Assembly: GCF_021568705.1 (NCBI RefSeq)
Contig: NZ_JAKGTH010000009.1
Span: 248,001 to 312,000, forward strand
Reading direction: 5' to 3'
DNA from: Gillisia lutea
GTDB taxonomy: Bacteria > Bacteroidota > Bacteroidia > Flavobacteriales > Flavobacteriaceae
DNA length: 64,000 nucleotides
The notes under the pieces are model-generated. The model saw only the letters and a list, made by a program, of their open reading frames with translations, did no database searches and had not been told where the DNA came from. Position numbers and translations under genes: made by a program. Below, one piece after another: positions 43,775 through 50,876 of this stretch. Positions within the stretch are counted from its first letter, which is position 1. The number at the start of each line of letters is the position of its first letter.

Positions 43775-44719
43775 ATGTTAACCAGAAGACATATTCGCGT
43801 TAAGGTAATGCAGTCACTTTATGCATTTCACCAAAGTCAAGACAAAAACTTCAATGTTGAGGAGAAATTCCTGAAAAAAAGTATGCAGGAAATGTACGAC
43901 CTGTTCTTACTACTTTTGAAGCTGAAAGTCGAAATTAAATCCTACTCAGAGAATTATCTCGAGAAATCACAAAAAAAGTTTCTGGCAACACAGGAAGAGA
44001 TCGATCCCAATAAAAAATTTATAAATAACAGGGTTTTCCGAATTCTGGAAAACAATATCCAATTACAGGAGGCTTGGGAAGACAGGTCTGTCAATCAATG
44101 GAGCAAAGACAGTGAATATGTAGCACTTCTTTGGGAGGAGATCATGAAAAGTGAAGCTTTTCAAACCTACATGAGCAGTGGGGATTCTAGTTTTAAAGAA
44201 GACAAGGATTTTGTGATCTTACTTTTAAAGGAATTTATTGCACCTAACGATAAAGTGTACGATTATTTAGAAGACACTAAATTAACCTGGCTGGATGACC
44301 TTCCATTGGTTAATACTGCTATCCTGAAATTCTTGAATAAATTAAAGGAAAATACCGCACAAGATTCTAAGCTTCCTAAACTCTATAAAAGTCCGGAAGA
44401 TGAAGAGTTTGCAATAAATCTCTTTAGAAAAGTACATTTAAATGAAGAAGAACTTTCTAATGAAATGCTAGGTAAAACTCCTAACTGGGATAAAGAACGA
44501 ATAGCCGACATAGATACGATTCTTATAAAAATGGCATTGTGCGAGTTTTTATACTTCCCGTCCATCCCGGTAAAAGTTACTATTAATGAGTATTTGGAAA
44601 TTGCTAAAGAGTATAGCACACCAAAAAGTAGCATTTTTATCAACGGGGTTTTAGATAAATTATCTAAAGAATATAAGCAGGATAATCGCCTTAATAAAAT
44701 AGGTCGTGGGCTTATGTAA
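43775..44719 (+). CDS. nusB: Transcription antitermination factor NusB (long Bacteroidetes form)
   Basis: A 314-residue protein, about twice the length of E. coli NusB. The N terminus MLTRRHIRVKVMQSLYAFHQS is the NusB start with its basic RNA-binding helix. The rest of the classic fold is found near the C terminus (WDKERIADIDTILIKMALCEF, and KVTINEYLEIAKEYSTPKSSIFINGVLDKL). About 150 residues of charged helical sequence lie between them. It binds boxA RNA with NusE in rRNA antitermination. It precedes the DUF1573 lipoprotein and yajC in the same direction. Confidence 0.93.
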   Translation: MLTRRHIRVKVMQSLYAFHQSQDKNFNVEEKFLKKSMQEMYDLFLLLLKLKVEIKSYSENYLEKSQKKFLATQEEIDPNKKFINNRVFRILENNIQLQEAWEDRSVNQWSKDSEYVALLWEEIMKSEAFQTYMSSGDSSFKEDKDFVILLLKEFIAPNDKVYDYLEDTKLTWLDDLPLVNTAILKFLNKLKENTAQDSKLPKLYKSPEDEEFAINLFRKVHLNEEELSNEMLGKTPNWDKERIADIDTILIKMALCEFLYFPSIPVKVTINEYLEIAKEYSTPKSSIFINGVLDKLSKEYKQDNRLNKIGRGLM

Positions 44720-44769
44720 GAGTTCAGAAAAATTAGTATTTTTAGCTTTTAATTAAAATCTGTTTTATT

Positions 44770-45231
44770 ATGAAAAAAGGAATTTTGGTGGTAGCAGCCA
44801 TTGGAGCAATATTTTTTACTTCTTGCAAAGATGATGCTTCCAGTAAAGTGAATGCTGCAAATGTTGAAACTGCTGCAGAACGTGATGCGCAAGCTGTATA
44901 TTATCCTGAAATGACATTTGAAGAAAGTGAATTCGATTTTGGAACTATTGCAAAAGGTACCAATGTAGAACACGTTTTTAAATTTACCAACACTGGAAAA
45001 GCACCACTTGTAATTACAAATGCTAGTAGCAGTTGCGGTTGTACCGTACCTTCTTATCCAAGAAACACTTCAATTGCTCCTGGAGAAACCGGAGAAATGA
45101 CCGTTAAATTTAATGGATCGGGACAAGGGCAGGTAACTAAAACAGTTACAGTTTCTGCAAATACAGAGGCTGCAACAGAAAAATTAACAATCAAAGCTTT
45201 TGTTGAAGCTGATGCTGAACCATCTGTTTAA
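44770..45231 (+). CDS. DUF1573 lipoprotein
   Basis: A 153-residue protein with a type II signal peptide: MKKGILVVAAIGAIFFTSCK, lipobox cysteine at residue 19. The mature part is an immunoglobulin-like DUF1573 domain: FEESEFDFGTIAKGTNVEHV, FKFTNTGKAPLVITNASSSC, GCTVPSYP and GETGEMTVKFNG. Such domains are related to ASPM/SPD-2/hydin-type folds and occur in many Bacteroidetes surface proteins. Its function is unknown. It lies between nusB and yajC, with 50- and 21-bp gaps, so cotranscription is likely. Confidence 0.9.
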   Translation: MKKGILVVAAIGAIFFTSCKDDASSKVNAANVETAAERDAQAVYYPEMTFEESEFDFGTIAKGTNVEHVFKFTNTGKAPLVITNASSSCGCTVPSYPRNTSIAPGETGEMTVKFNGSGQGQVTKTVTVSANTEAATEKLTIKAFVEADAEPSV

Positions 45232-45252
45232 TAAACGCTTTCAAATCAATTT

Positions 45253-45546
45253 ATGGAACAATTAACGCAATTTGCCCCAATTATATTAATGTTTGTAGTG
45301 GTGTATTTCTTTATGATACGCCCTCAAATGAAAAAAGCTAAACAAGAAAAAAGTTTTGCCTCTTCTTTAAAAAAAGGAGACCGTATTATCACTAAAAGTG
45401 GAATGCATGGTAAAATCGTCGATTTTAGTGAAAAAAACAATTCTGTTATTATTGAAACCGGAGCAGGTAAAATAACTTTTGATCGTTCTTCTATTTCTAT
45501 GGAGATGAGCAAATCCCTGAACGAACCATTAATAGAGAAAAAATAG
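45253..45546 (+). CDS. yajC: Preprotein translocase subunit YajC
   Basis: A 97-residue protein with one N-terminal membrane span (APIILMFVVVYFFMIRPQMK, residues 8-27) and a small cytoplasmic beta-rich domain (KKGDRIITKSGMHGKIVDF). YajC associates with SecDF and YidC to support Sec translocation. The RPQMKKAKQ motif after the span is the family hallmark. It is the last gene of the nusB unit and is closed by the hairpin at 45566. Confidence 0.95.
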   Translation: MEQLTQFAPIILMFVVVYFFMIRPQMKKAKQEKSFASSLKKGDRIITKSGMHGKIVDFSEKNNSVIIETGAGKITFDRSSISMEMSKSLNEPLIEKK

Positions 45547-45565
45547 TTTTTCTTTTATATAATAA

Positions 45566-45599
45566 AAAAGGTCTGTTTGAACTATCAAACAGACCTTTT
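45566..45599. terminator. Bidirectional terminator between yajC and the sulfur operon
   Basis: The 14-base stem AAAAGGTCTGTTTG (45566-45579) / CAAACAGACCTTTT (45586-45599) has a 6-base loop. It lies between convergent transcripts and has T-rich sequence on both exits. Confidence 0.9.
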
Positions 45600-45631
45600 C
45601 CTTTTTAATGGTAGATTAAAGTGATTTTTAT

Positions 45632-46108
45632 CTAAATGTAGAGGAGTTGACACCCATCTTGATCGGCCTGATTATAGAAGTCGCCAATGGTTAATATTCC
45701 ATCAAGATCATCAATAAGCTCTTTTTCTTCTAAGTGAAACATATCTACTGCAAGCTTACATGCCCAAAGTTTCACACCCGAGTCGGATAGTATTTCTAAA
45801 AATTCATCAACCGGCGGAATGTCGAGTTTATCCATTTCTTTTTTCATCATTTTAGAAGCTATGGCTTCCATTCCCGGTAGACCACCTACCATGGTTGGAA
45901 TATGCATTGCCGGATTTCCTACCGTAGCAACATGTAGCTTGTTGAGCTTTTTTTTCTGAACTGCTTCTAATCCAAAGAAAGTAAAGAAAATTTCAGCCTC
46001 AATCCCTTCCATTCTGGCACCATTGGCCATTATAAATGCTGCATACACGTTTTCTATAGTTGCCTTAGATAGTACAAAGAGCATTTTTTTAACTTTAGAC
46101 TTTGTCAT
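45632..46108 (-). CDS. DsrE/DsrF-like sulfur carrier protein
   Basis: A 158-residue DsrE/F/DrsH-like protein. MLFVLSKATIENVYAAFIMANGA is the N-terminal strand-helix unit, and VKLWACKLAVDMF (Cys117) holds the conserved cysteine that carries persulfide sulfur in this family. A second cysteine, Cys153, lies near the C terminus. The segment with MPMHIP-like text and a Met-rich helix (IASKMMKKEMDKL) is typical of the membrane-associated DsrE2 branch, though no span is clear here. It is the last gene of the sqr operon and probably passes sulfur from the TusE-like protein or from Sqr. Confidence 0.85.
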   Translation of the reverse strand: MTKSKVKKMLFVLSKATIENVYAAFIMANGARMEGIEAEIFFTFFGLEAVQKKKLNKLHVATVGNPAMHIPTMVGGLPGMEAIASKMMKKEMDKLDIPPVDEFLEILSDSGVKLWACKLAVDMFHLEEKELIDDLDGILTIGDFYNQADQDGCQLLYI

Positions 46109-46127
46109 GATCTTATAATTTTAATTT

Positions 46128-46436
46128 TTAAATACAGCTTTTTGGTTTTGGAACTCCCGCAATTTTAGTAGAGAGTTTCAAAGGGCCTCCGGGAAATAGA
46201 GCGTAAAATTCTTTAATATCAAGCACTCCGCTTTTCTTAATACCACGAATAGACAAAGCTTCCCCAGCATTTACTCGGTCCTGTATCCATTTTATGATTT
46301 CCCAATGACGGTCGGTTAATTCAATTTCCTCATTTTTTGCAAGTTCCTTTGCTATTTCGGGAGTCCATTGCGAGAAATCGGTTAGATACCCATCTTCGGT
46401 TACATTGATTTCGGTTCCTGAGATTGTAGTTGTCAT
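46128..46436 (-). CDS. TusE/DsrC family sulfur relay protein
   Basis: A 102-residue protein with the DsrC/TusE fold: DGYLTDFSQWTPEIAKELAK, ELTDRHWEIIKWIQD and FYALFPGGPLKLSTKIAG. The penultimate Cys101 (KSCI) is the conserved sulfur-carrying cysteine on the flexible C-terminal arm. The second cysteine found ten residues earlier in true DsrC is absent, so this is the TusE-like form that relays sulfur but cannot form the DsrC trisulfide. It lies between the sqr and dsrE-like genes on one strand, with 20-bp gaps on both sides. Confidence 0.9.
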   Translation of the reverse strand: MTTTISGTEINVTEDGYLTDFSQWTPEIAKELAKNEEIELTDRHWEIIKWIQDRVNAGEALSIRGIKKSGVLDIKEFYALFPGGPLKLSTKIAGVPKPKSCI

Positions 46437-46455
46437 AGTTTTAGTTTTTATCTTG

Positions 46456-47688
46456 TTAATCTAATTTTTTTCCTGCCGTGGTCATGTTTCTGCTAACAAA
46501 TGGAATGGAAATTCCTTTTAATAACATATTCCAATAGATCCATCTAAAGGCCAGCTTCCCCCAATGGTTAAAGACACTTTCTTTAAGTAATTTTAATGGG
46601 CCTATTCCCGGAAATGGAAATGTACCTTCTACTGGTTCTTGCTTGTAATTGAAATCTATTAGAAGGGCTTTATTCTTTCCTGTTTCAATAAAGCAATTAG
46701 CATGACCATCAAATTCTTCTTTAAGTGGTTTACCGTCTATATATAATAAGATGTTATCGGTTAATGTCTCTGATTCAAAATGCGCCACTGAGCCTGCCTT
46801 AGAAGCGGGCACGTTAGTAGCATCTCCAATTACAAAAACATTCTCATGATCTTTAGACTGCAATGAATTCTCGTGGGTAGGAACAAAATTGAGATCGTCA
46901 CCCATACCTGATCTGGCAATTACATCGTCACCCATATTAGTTGGAATGGTTACCAATAAATCGAAATCAATTGCTCTTTCGCCATAATCTACTATTTTAT
47001 TGTTTTCATTATCTACACGCTCAATTGCAAAATCTGTTTCCAACTTAATGTTTTTCTCTTCAAGTAAATATCCTAGAGTAGCCGCGCTTTTTTCTTTAGT
47101 GAAGGCTCCGGAAAGTGGAGTTACATAAGAGATCTCTACTTTGTCTCTCATCCCTTTCTTTATAAAAAAAGAATCAGCTAAAAAAGCAAACTCCAAAGGA
47201 GCAACTGGACATTTAATAGGCATTTCAGTTAAATGAACTAATAGTTTTCCACCTTCCCATTCTCTAAGCTTGTTTCTAAGCGCTAGAGCTCCTTCATAAG
47301 TATAGAAATCGAATACGTTTTTATGCCAGTTTTTACCTTTCATACCTTCAACTTCTTCAGGGGCAATCTTAGACCCGGTGGCAATAATTAAAATGTCGTA
47401 GCTCAAGGTTTCATCTTCTAATTGAACTTTATTTTCTTTTGGGAAAATCTGCTCAATTTTTTTCTGAATGTAATTCACTCCTTTCGGAATGAATTTTTTT
47501 CCTACTTTCTTAACCTGTTCTTCGGTATATGTATCAAAAGGCAGAAATAAAAATCCGGGCTGGTAGTAGTGGGTTTTATATTGATCTACGATTGATATAT
47601 TCCATAGATCCTTGCTGAGTTTAGGACGAAGGTGGTTCGCCATCATAGTTCCGGCGGTTCCTGCTCCTAATATGACTAAGTTTTTCAT
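46456..47688 (-). CDS. sqr: Sulfide:quinone oxidoreductase-like flavoprotein
   Basis: A 410-residue FAD enzyme, starting at the ATG at 47688 (MKNLVILGAGTAG); an ATG 12 bases upstream is less likely because the FAD motif would start late. The dinucleotide site is VILGAGTAGTMMANHL (residues 5-20), ATGSKIAP (103-110) the second flavin contact, and VFVIGDATNVP (284-294) the third. Cys160 in MPIKCPVAP and Cys332 in GHANCFIETG match the redox cysteine pair of Sqr. It should oxidise sulfide to polysulfide or persulfide and pass electrons to quinone. It leads the operon with the two sulfur carriers. Confidence 0.87.
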   Translation of the reverse strand: MKNLVILGAGTAGTMMANHLRPKLSKDLWNISIVDQYKTHYYQPGFLFLPFDTYTEEQVKKVGKKFIPKGVNYIQKKIEQIFPKENKVQLEDETLSYDILIIATGSKIAPEEVEGMKGKNWHKNVFDFYTYEGALALRNKLREWEGGKLLVHLTEMPIKCPVAPLEFAFLADSFFIKKGMRDKVEISYVTPLSGAFTKEKSAATLGYLLEEKNIKLETDFAIERVDNENNKIVDYGERAIDFDLLVTIPTNMGDDVIARSGMGDDLNFVPTHENSLQSKDHENVFVIGDATNVPASKAGSVAHFESETLTDNILLYIDGKPLKEEFDGHANCFIETGKNKALLIDFNYKQEPVEGTFPFPGIGPLKLLKESVFNHWGKLAFRWIYWNMLLKGISIPFVSRNMTTAGKKLD

Positions 47689-47740
47689 AATGAATGGCAT
47701 TTTTTATTATGATGTAAAATTATAGTACTCATACAGTGAA

Positions 47741-47762
47741 TTTTATGATAACCATCATAAAA
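47741..47762. promoter_or_regulatory. FNR/CRP-type operator-like dyad upstream of sqr
   Basis: The arms TTTTATGAT (47741-47749) and ATCATAAAA (47754-47762) are perfect inverted repeats separated by AACC. The core TGAT-N4-ATCA is the half-site arrangement of the FNR/CRP family (TTGAT-N4-ATCAA). It is about 53 bases upstream of the sqr start codon, where an activator or repressor site is expected. Confidence 0.55.
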
Positions 47763-47774
47763 CCATCAATATTC

Positions 47775-47789
47775 ACCCTGCGCAGGTGA
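47775..47789. repeat. Short GC-rich dyad upstream of sqr
   Basis: CACC-C-TGCGCA-GGTG (47774-47788, with CACC and GGTG arms around a palindromic TGCGCA) stands out by base composition in AT-rich DNA, about 90 bases from the sqr start. It may be a second operator; chance is possible. Confidence 0.3.
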
Positions 47790-47864
47790 CATCGCGCTTG
47801 AAATACTACGTTTTTAAAAGAGGAATAGAAAGGGCCGCCAATTTAAGAGGATTTGAAAAGATCT

Positions 47865-47908
47865 ATTATAAGTATATATTGTATTTAGTACGCTGCTGTA
47901 CTTATAAT
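47865..47908. repeat. 10-base inverted repeat in the sqr-upxY spacer
   Basis: ATTATAAGTA (47865-47874) and TACTTATAAT (47899-47908) are perfect inverted repeats with a 24-base interval. The interval contains a competing smaller stem, AGTAC (47887-47891) / GTACT (47898-47902). Its purpose is unknown. Confidence 0.35.
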
Positions 47909-48479
47909 GAAAGCGACTTAACTTAAATATTAGATTTACAAGTACTTAGGGTGCACTTTCAATCATATTTTTTACTCTTAGTATGAATTAACATTTATTT
48001 CGTATTTAATGTTAATTAGATGATGGTTTTATAGAAGGGTTAAAGAGCTCTTTTTTTGATGATTTTTTAATTGAATTTACTTCAACTTGACGTTTTGTGC
48101 ATTTTAAAATGTTAATTTCAAGGATGTTGTTACTTATTCCATGTGAGGCAATGTCTGTTAAAAGTTAAAACCAAACCTTTCATCGATGAAAAATCTTAGT
48201 AAAATTTTAAGAGTTGTAAAAGCTATAAAATCTCTAAAACAGAGGATGGTTTAAATTGTTAAAAAAAAATCTACTAATACTGGGTAAAATAATTAAATTC
48301 TCATTTAAAATCCAAAAATTTTAAAGATAATCTAAAAAAATGAAGTTATATTATATTTTCACTTCTTGATATTTAGGTTTTTTAAAAAATTTTAACATTT
48401 CCACATTGTAGAAATTAACCGAAATTCCTAATTTAATCTTAATGAAAGTCATAGTTTTTTAGTAGGCTAATATTTTTTA

Positions 48480-48513
48480 TTGAATATTATCCCTATTTAA
48501 AATTTAAGCTTTG
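48480..48513 (+). promoter_or_regulatory. Possible upxY operon promoter
   Basis: TTG (48480-48482) and AAGCTTTG (48506-48513, one mismatch to TAnnTTTG) are separated by 23 bases. If used, the transcript would have a leader of roughly 280 bases holding the whole structured element before upxY. The match is imperfect. Confidence 0.3.
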
Positions 48514-48582
48514 TAAGAAACATTTAATGTGACTTACTTGGCGAAGCCATGACCAACAGCCTTCAAAACTCATAAAAATCCT

Positions 48583-48698
48583 ACTTGCACTACCCCCAAT
48601 TAGTGACGGTTACATTATTAGAACTTAACTATAATGACCCGGAGTTATCAATATTCTTCTAAAGATTGGGGAAGACAATAAAAGGTAGTATTCTTCCC
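48583..48698 (+). ncRNA. Candidate structured leader RNA element, copy 1 (upstream of upxY)
   Basis: The outer stem is CCCCAAT (48594-48600) / ATTGGGG (48665-48671). An inner stem is GGT (48608-48610) and CATTAT (48613-48618) paired with ATAATG (48631-48636) and ACC (48637-48639), leaving a 2-base bulge. The conserved single-stranded core CCGGAGTT (48639-48646) and TTCTTC (48654-48659) recur in copy 2 at 49409-49528. A further hairpin, GGGAAG (48669-48674) plus AATA with TATT plus CTTCCC (48693-48698), shares bases with the 3' arm of the outer stem, so the two cannot form together. This suggests a switch-like leader. Confidence 0.6.
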
Positions 48699-48752
48699 GG
48701 CATATTCAAGCCATAATCTTCAGAATTTAATACTCCGCTTCTGTGGGAAATA

Positions 48753-48775
48753 CTCTGGGATTTTTTATCCCAGAG
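48753..48775 (+). other. Perfect hairpin in the upxY leader
   Basis: CTCTGGGAT (48753-48761) and ATCCCAGAG (48767-48775) form a 9-base stem with a T5 loop, 27 bases before the upxY start codon. There is no T run after it, so it does not look like a normal terminator. It could be a pausing or protein-binding hairpin. Confidence 0.55.
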
Positions 48776-48802
48776 CAAGTTTTAAATTTAAATGTATAAG
48801 GT

Positions 48803-49276
48803 ATGTCATGGTATGTGTTATATACGAAGCCTCGAGCGGAAAAAAGGGTGGCAAAAAACCTGGAATCGGCGAAAATAGAGATTTATTGTCCTATTGTCAC
48901 TGAGGTTAGACAATGGAGCGACCGGAAAAAGAAGGTAGAAGTGCCCTTATTCACGTCGTATGTCTTTGTAAAATTAAAAGACAAGGAGCGACAAAAGGTT
49001 TTCGAATTTCCTGATGTTATAAGATATCTTTATTGGTTGGGTAAACCAGCCGTTGTTAGAGATCATGAAATTGAGACTATTAAGAATTGGCTTGATACAG
49101 ATAATTATGATGATTTTGTTATAAAAAATCTGTCACCGGGAGATAGGGTTAAAATTACCTCAGGTGCTCTTAAAGACCAAGATGGTATCATAAGGCATAT
49201 AGGTACGAAGAGATTATCACTGGTGCTAACTGAAGCTGGTTGCACGGTTAGTGTAAAACTTAAAGAAGTGGTTTAA
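48803..49276 (+). CDS. UpxY-type transcription antiterminator (NusG paralogue)
   Basis: A 157-residue NusG-like protein. The NGN domain covers about residues 1-95 (MSWYVLYTKPRAEKRVAKNL, IYCPIVTEVRQWSDRKKKVE, FTSYVFVKL, VIRYLYWLG). A KOW domain follows (LSPGDRVKITSGALKDQDGI, residues ~112-131). In Bacteroides, UpxY proteins are the first genes of capsule operons and prevent early termination in the leader of their own locus. The start MSWYVLYTKP is typical. It is flanked on both sides by the structured elements at 48583 and 49409, which may be its targets (inference). Confidence 0.92.
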   Translation: MSWYVLYTKPRAEKRVAKNLESAKIEIYCPIVTEVRQWSDRKKKVEVPLFTSYVFVKLKDKERQKVFEFPDVIRYLYWLGKPAVVRDHEIETIKNWLDTDNYDDFVIKNLSPGDRVKITSGALKDQDGIIRHIGTKRLSLVLTEAGCTVSVKLKEVV

Positions 49277-49408
49277 AGTAGGCCTTACCGTTACCTTTCA
49301 TAATATTTTAAAACATTACAATCTTATTGTAAGTATACTATACCCCTAATACACTCCAAAAATGATTTTATGTGCCCCTAAAAGCACCCTGTAAAATCAA
49401 ATTAAAGT

Positions 49409-49528
49409 AGTTGCCGACCCCTAATAAGCAACGGATTCATTAAAGATATTTTAAATGACCGGAGTTTTAAAAATTCTTCAAATTAGGGATGGGCAGGTTC
49501 TAGCCAATATTACTGGCATTTCGAACCT
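49409..49528 (+). ncRNA. Candidate structured leader RNA element, copy 2 (upstream of gmd)
   Basis: The outer stem is CCCTAAT (49419-49425) / ATTAGGG (49482-49488). Compared with copy 1 (CCCCAAT/ATTGGGG) both arms have changed together, so pairing is kept. The inner stem is GG (49433-49434) plus TCATT (49437-49441) with AATGA (49454-49458) plus CC (49459-49460), again with a 2-base bulge. The core CCGGAGTT (49459-49466) and TTCTTC (49474-49479) match copy 1. A downstream hairpin AGGTTC (49495-49500) / GAACCT (49523-49528) has an inner GCCA/TGGC pair. The class of RNA is not recognised. Confidence 0.6.
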
Positions 49529-49617
49529 CAAAAATTTCTAAAATCTTATTGATACTTGATCTTTCGAAAAGGATATTCTATTATATATCTCTTTCCCGGA
49601 ACGGTTTAAGAATATTC

Positions 49618-49631
49618 GAAATTTAAATTTC
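49618..49631. repeat. 14-base perfect palindrome upstream of gmd
   Basis: GAAATTTAAATTTC reads the same on both strands. It is AT-rich, about 85 bases before the gmd start, and could be a regulator site or chance. Confidence 0.3.
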
Positions 49632-49716
49632 TGAATTTTTCCACTGTGAGCTCCATAGAAAATAATACGTGTTCTATCAATATAATATGCAGGATGAATT
49701 ATAGTAATAATTAATA

Positions 49717-50838
49717 ATGGCAAATATGAAAGTAGCGCTAATAACAGGAGTAACAGGTCAAGATGGGGCTTATCTAAGCGAATTCTTATTAAGAAAGGGG
49801 TATTTAGTTCACGGTTTAAAAAGAAGGACTTCCCAATTCAATACAGATCGTATAGACCATCTTTACCAGGATCCTCATATAGAAAATAGAAATTTCATTC
49901 TCCATTATAGTGATATGACAGATGCCGCTTCTGTGATTGGTCTAATAAAGCAAATACAACCAGATGAGATATACAACTTGGCGGCAATGAGTCATGTGCA
50001 GGTTTCTTTTGAAATTCCGGAATATACAGCCAATACCGATGGGTTAGGCACATTGCGAATTCTGGATGCTGTAAGATTATTAGGGTTGGAGCATAAAACC
50101 AAAATATATCAGGCATCTACCTCCGAGTTGTATGGGAAGGTACGAGAAGTTCCGCAATCGGAGACTACTCCGTTCTACCCTCGAAGTCCCTATGCTGTAG
50201 CCAAATTATATGCTTACTGGATGACAGTTAATTACCGGGAAGCTTATAATATGTTTGCTTGTAACGGTATTTTATTTAATCATGAGTCTCCCGTTAGAGG
50301 AGAAACCTTTGTGACGCGAAAAATAACAAGAGCAACAGCTCGAATTGTATTGGGTTTACAGGATAAGTTTTACTTAGGAAATCTGGATGCCATGCGGGAT
50401 TGGGGACATGCCAAAGATTATGTACGTATGATGTGGATGATCCTCCAGGCTGAAGAACCGGAGGATTGGGTAATTGCAACAGGAAAAACCACCAGTGTAC
50501 GGGACTTTGTAAGAATGGCATTTGCTCAAGTTGGAATAGAATTAGAATTTCAAGGAAATGGAGTAAATGAAAAAGCTGTGGTAATAGAGTGCACACATCC
50601 AGATTATCAATTAGAAGAAGGGAAAGAAGTTCTGGCGGTAGATCCACGTTATTTTAGGCCTACAGAAGTTGATGTTTTGGTGGGAGATCCCACAAAAGCA
50701 AACACTAAATTAGGATGGATTCCTGAATATGATCTTACTACATTGATTAAGGAAATGATGGAAAGCGACCTGGAAATTATGAGAAAGGACCGGTATCTCA
50801 ATGAGGTTGGTTTTAAAGTGCTTAATTATTTTGAATAG
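49717..50838 (+). CDS. gmd: GDP-mannose 4,6-dehydratase
   Basis: A 373-residue short-chain dehydrogenase (SDR) that turns GDP-mannose into GDP-4-keto-6-deoxymannose, the first step to GDP-L-fucose. The NADP site is [17 protein letters not shown] (residues 9-25). The active-site set contains the Thr/Ser in [10 protein letters not shown] and Tyr-x3-Lys in [29 protein letters not shown] is a typical Gmd block. Together with fcl (52176) it completes the pathway. The first enzyme gene after upxY, it is separated from it by a long structured leader. Confidence 0.95.
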   Translation: MANMKVALITGVTGQDGAYLSEFLLRKGYLVHGLKRRTSQFNTDRIDHLYQDPHIENRNFILHYSDMTDAASVIGLIKQIQPDEIYNLAAMSHVQVSFEIPEYTANTDGLGTLRILDAVRLLGLEHKTKIYQASTSELYGKVREVPQSETTPFYPRSPYAVAKLYAYWMTVNYREAYNMFACNGILFNHESPVRGETFVTRKITRATARIVLGLQDKFYLGNLDAMRDWGHAKDYVRMMWMILQAEEPEDWVIATGKTTSVRDFVRMAFAQVGIELEFQGNGVNEKAVVIECTHPDYQLEEGKEVLAVDPRYFRPTEVDVLVGDPTKANTKLGWIPEYDLTTLIKEMMESDLEIMRKDRYLNEVGFKVLNYFE

Positions 50839-50876
50839 CATTCATTAAAATGTTTTACTCCTTTAGATAATATACA

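Larger units (their letters stand above)
47689..48802. other. 1.1-kb non-coding spacer between the sulfur operon and upxY
   Basis: No convincing gene is seen in either strand of this AT-rich stretch. It holds the FNR-like dyad (47741-47762), a CACC/GGTG dyad (47775-47789), a 10-base inverted repeat (47865-47908), a possible upxY promoter (48480-48513), a structured RNA element (48583-48698) and a perfect hairpin just before upxY (48753-48775). A 22-codon frame at 48186-48254 encodes a lysine-rich peptide but has no further support. I see no transposase remnant. Confidence 0.75.
49277..49716. other. 440-bp intergenic region between upxY and gmd
   Basis: No gene is apparent. The stretch contains the second structured RNA element (49409-49528), a small hairpin GTGC (49372-49375) / GCAC (49384-49387), and a 14-base palindrome GAAATTTAAATTTC (49618-49631). 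No clear -33/-7 promoter was found, so it may be an internal leader in a transcript that begins before upxY. Confidence 0.7.

Noticed and set aside
47689-48802. Transposase or gene remnant in the 1.1-kb spacer
   Set aside because: Neither strand shows a long frame or a familiar motif, and no terminal inverted repeats or target duplications were seen.
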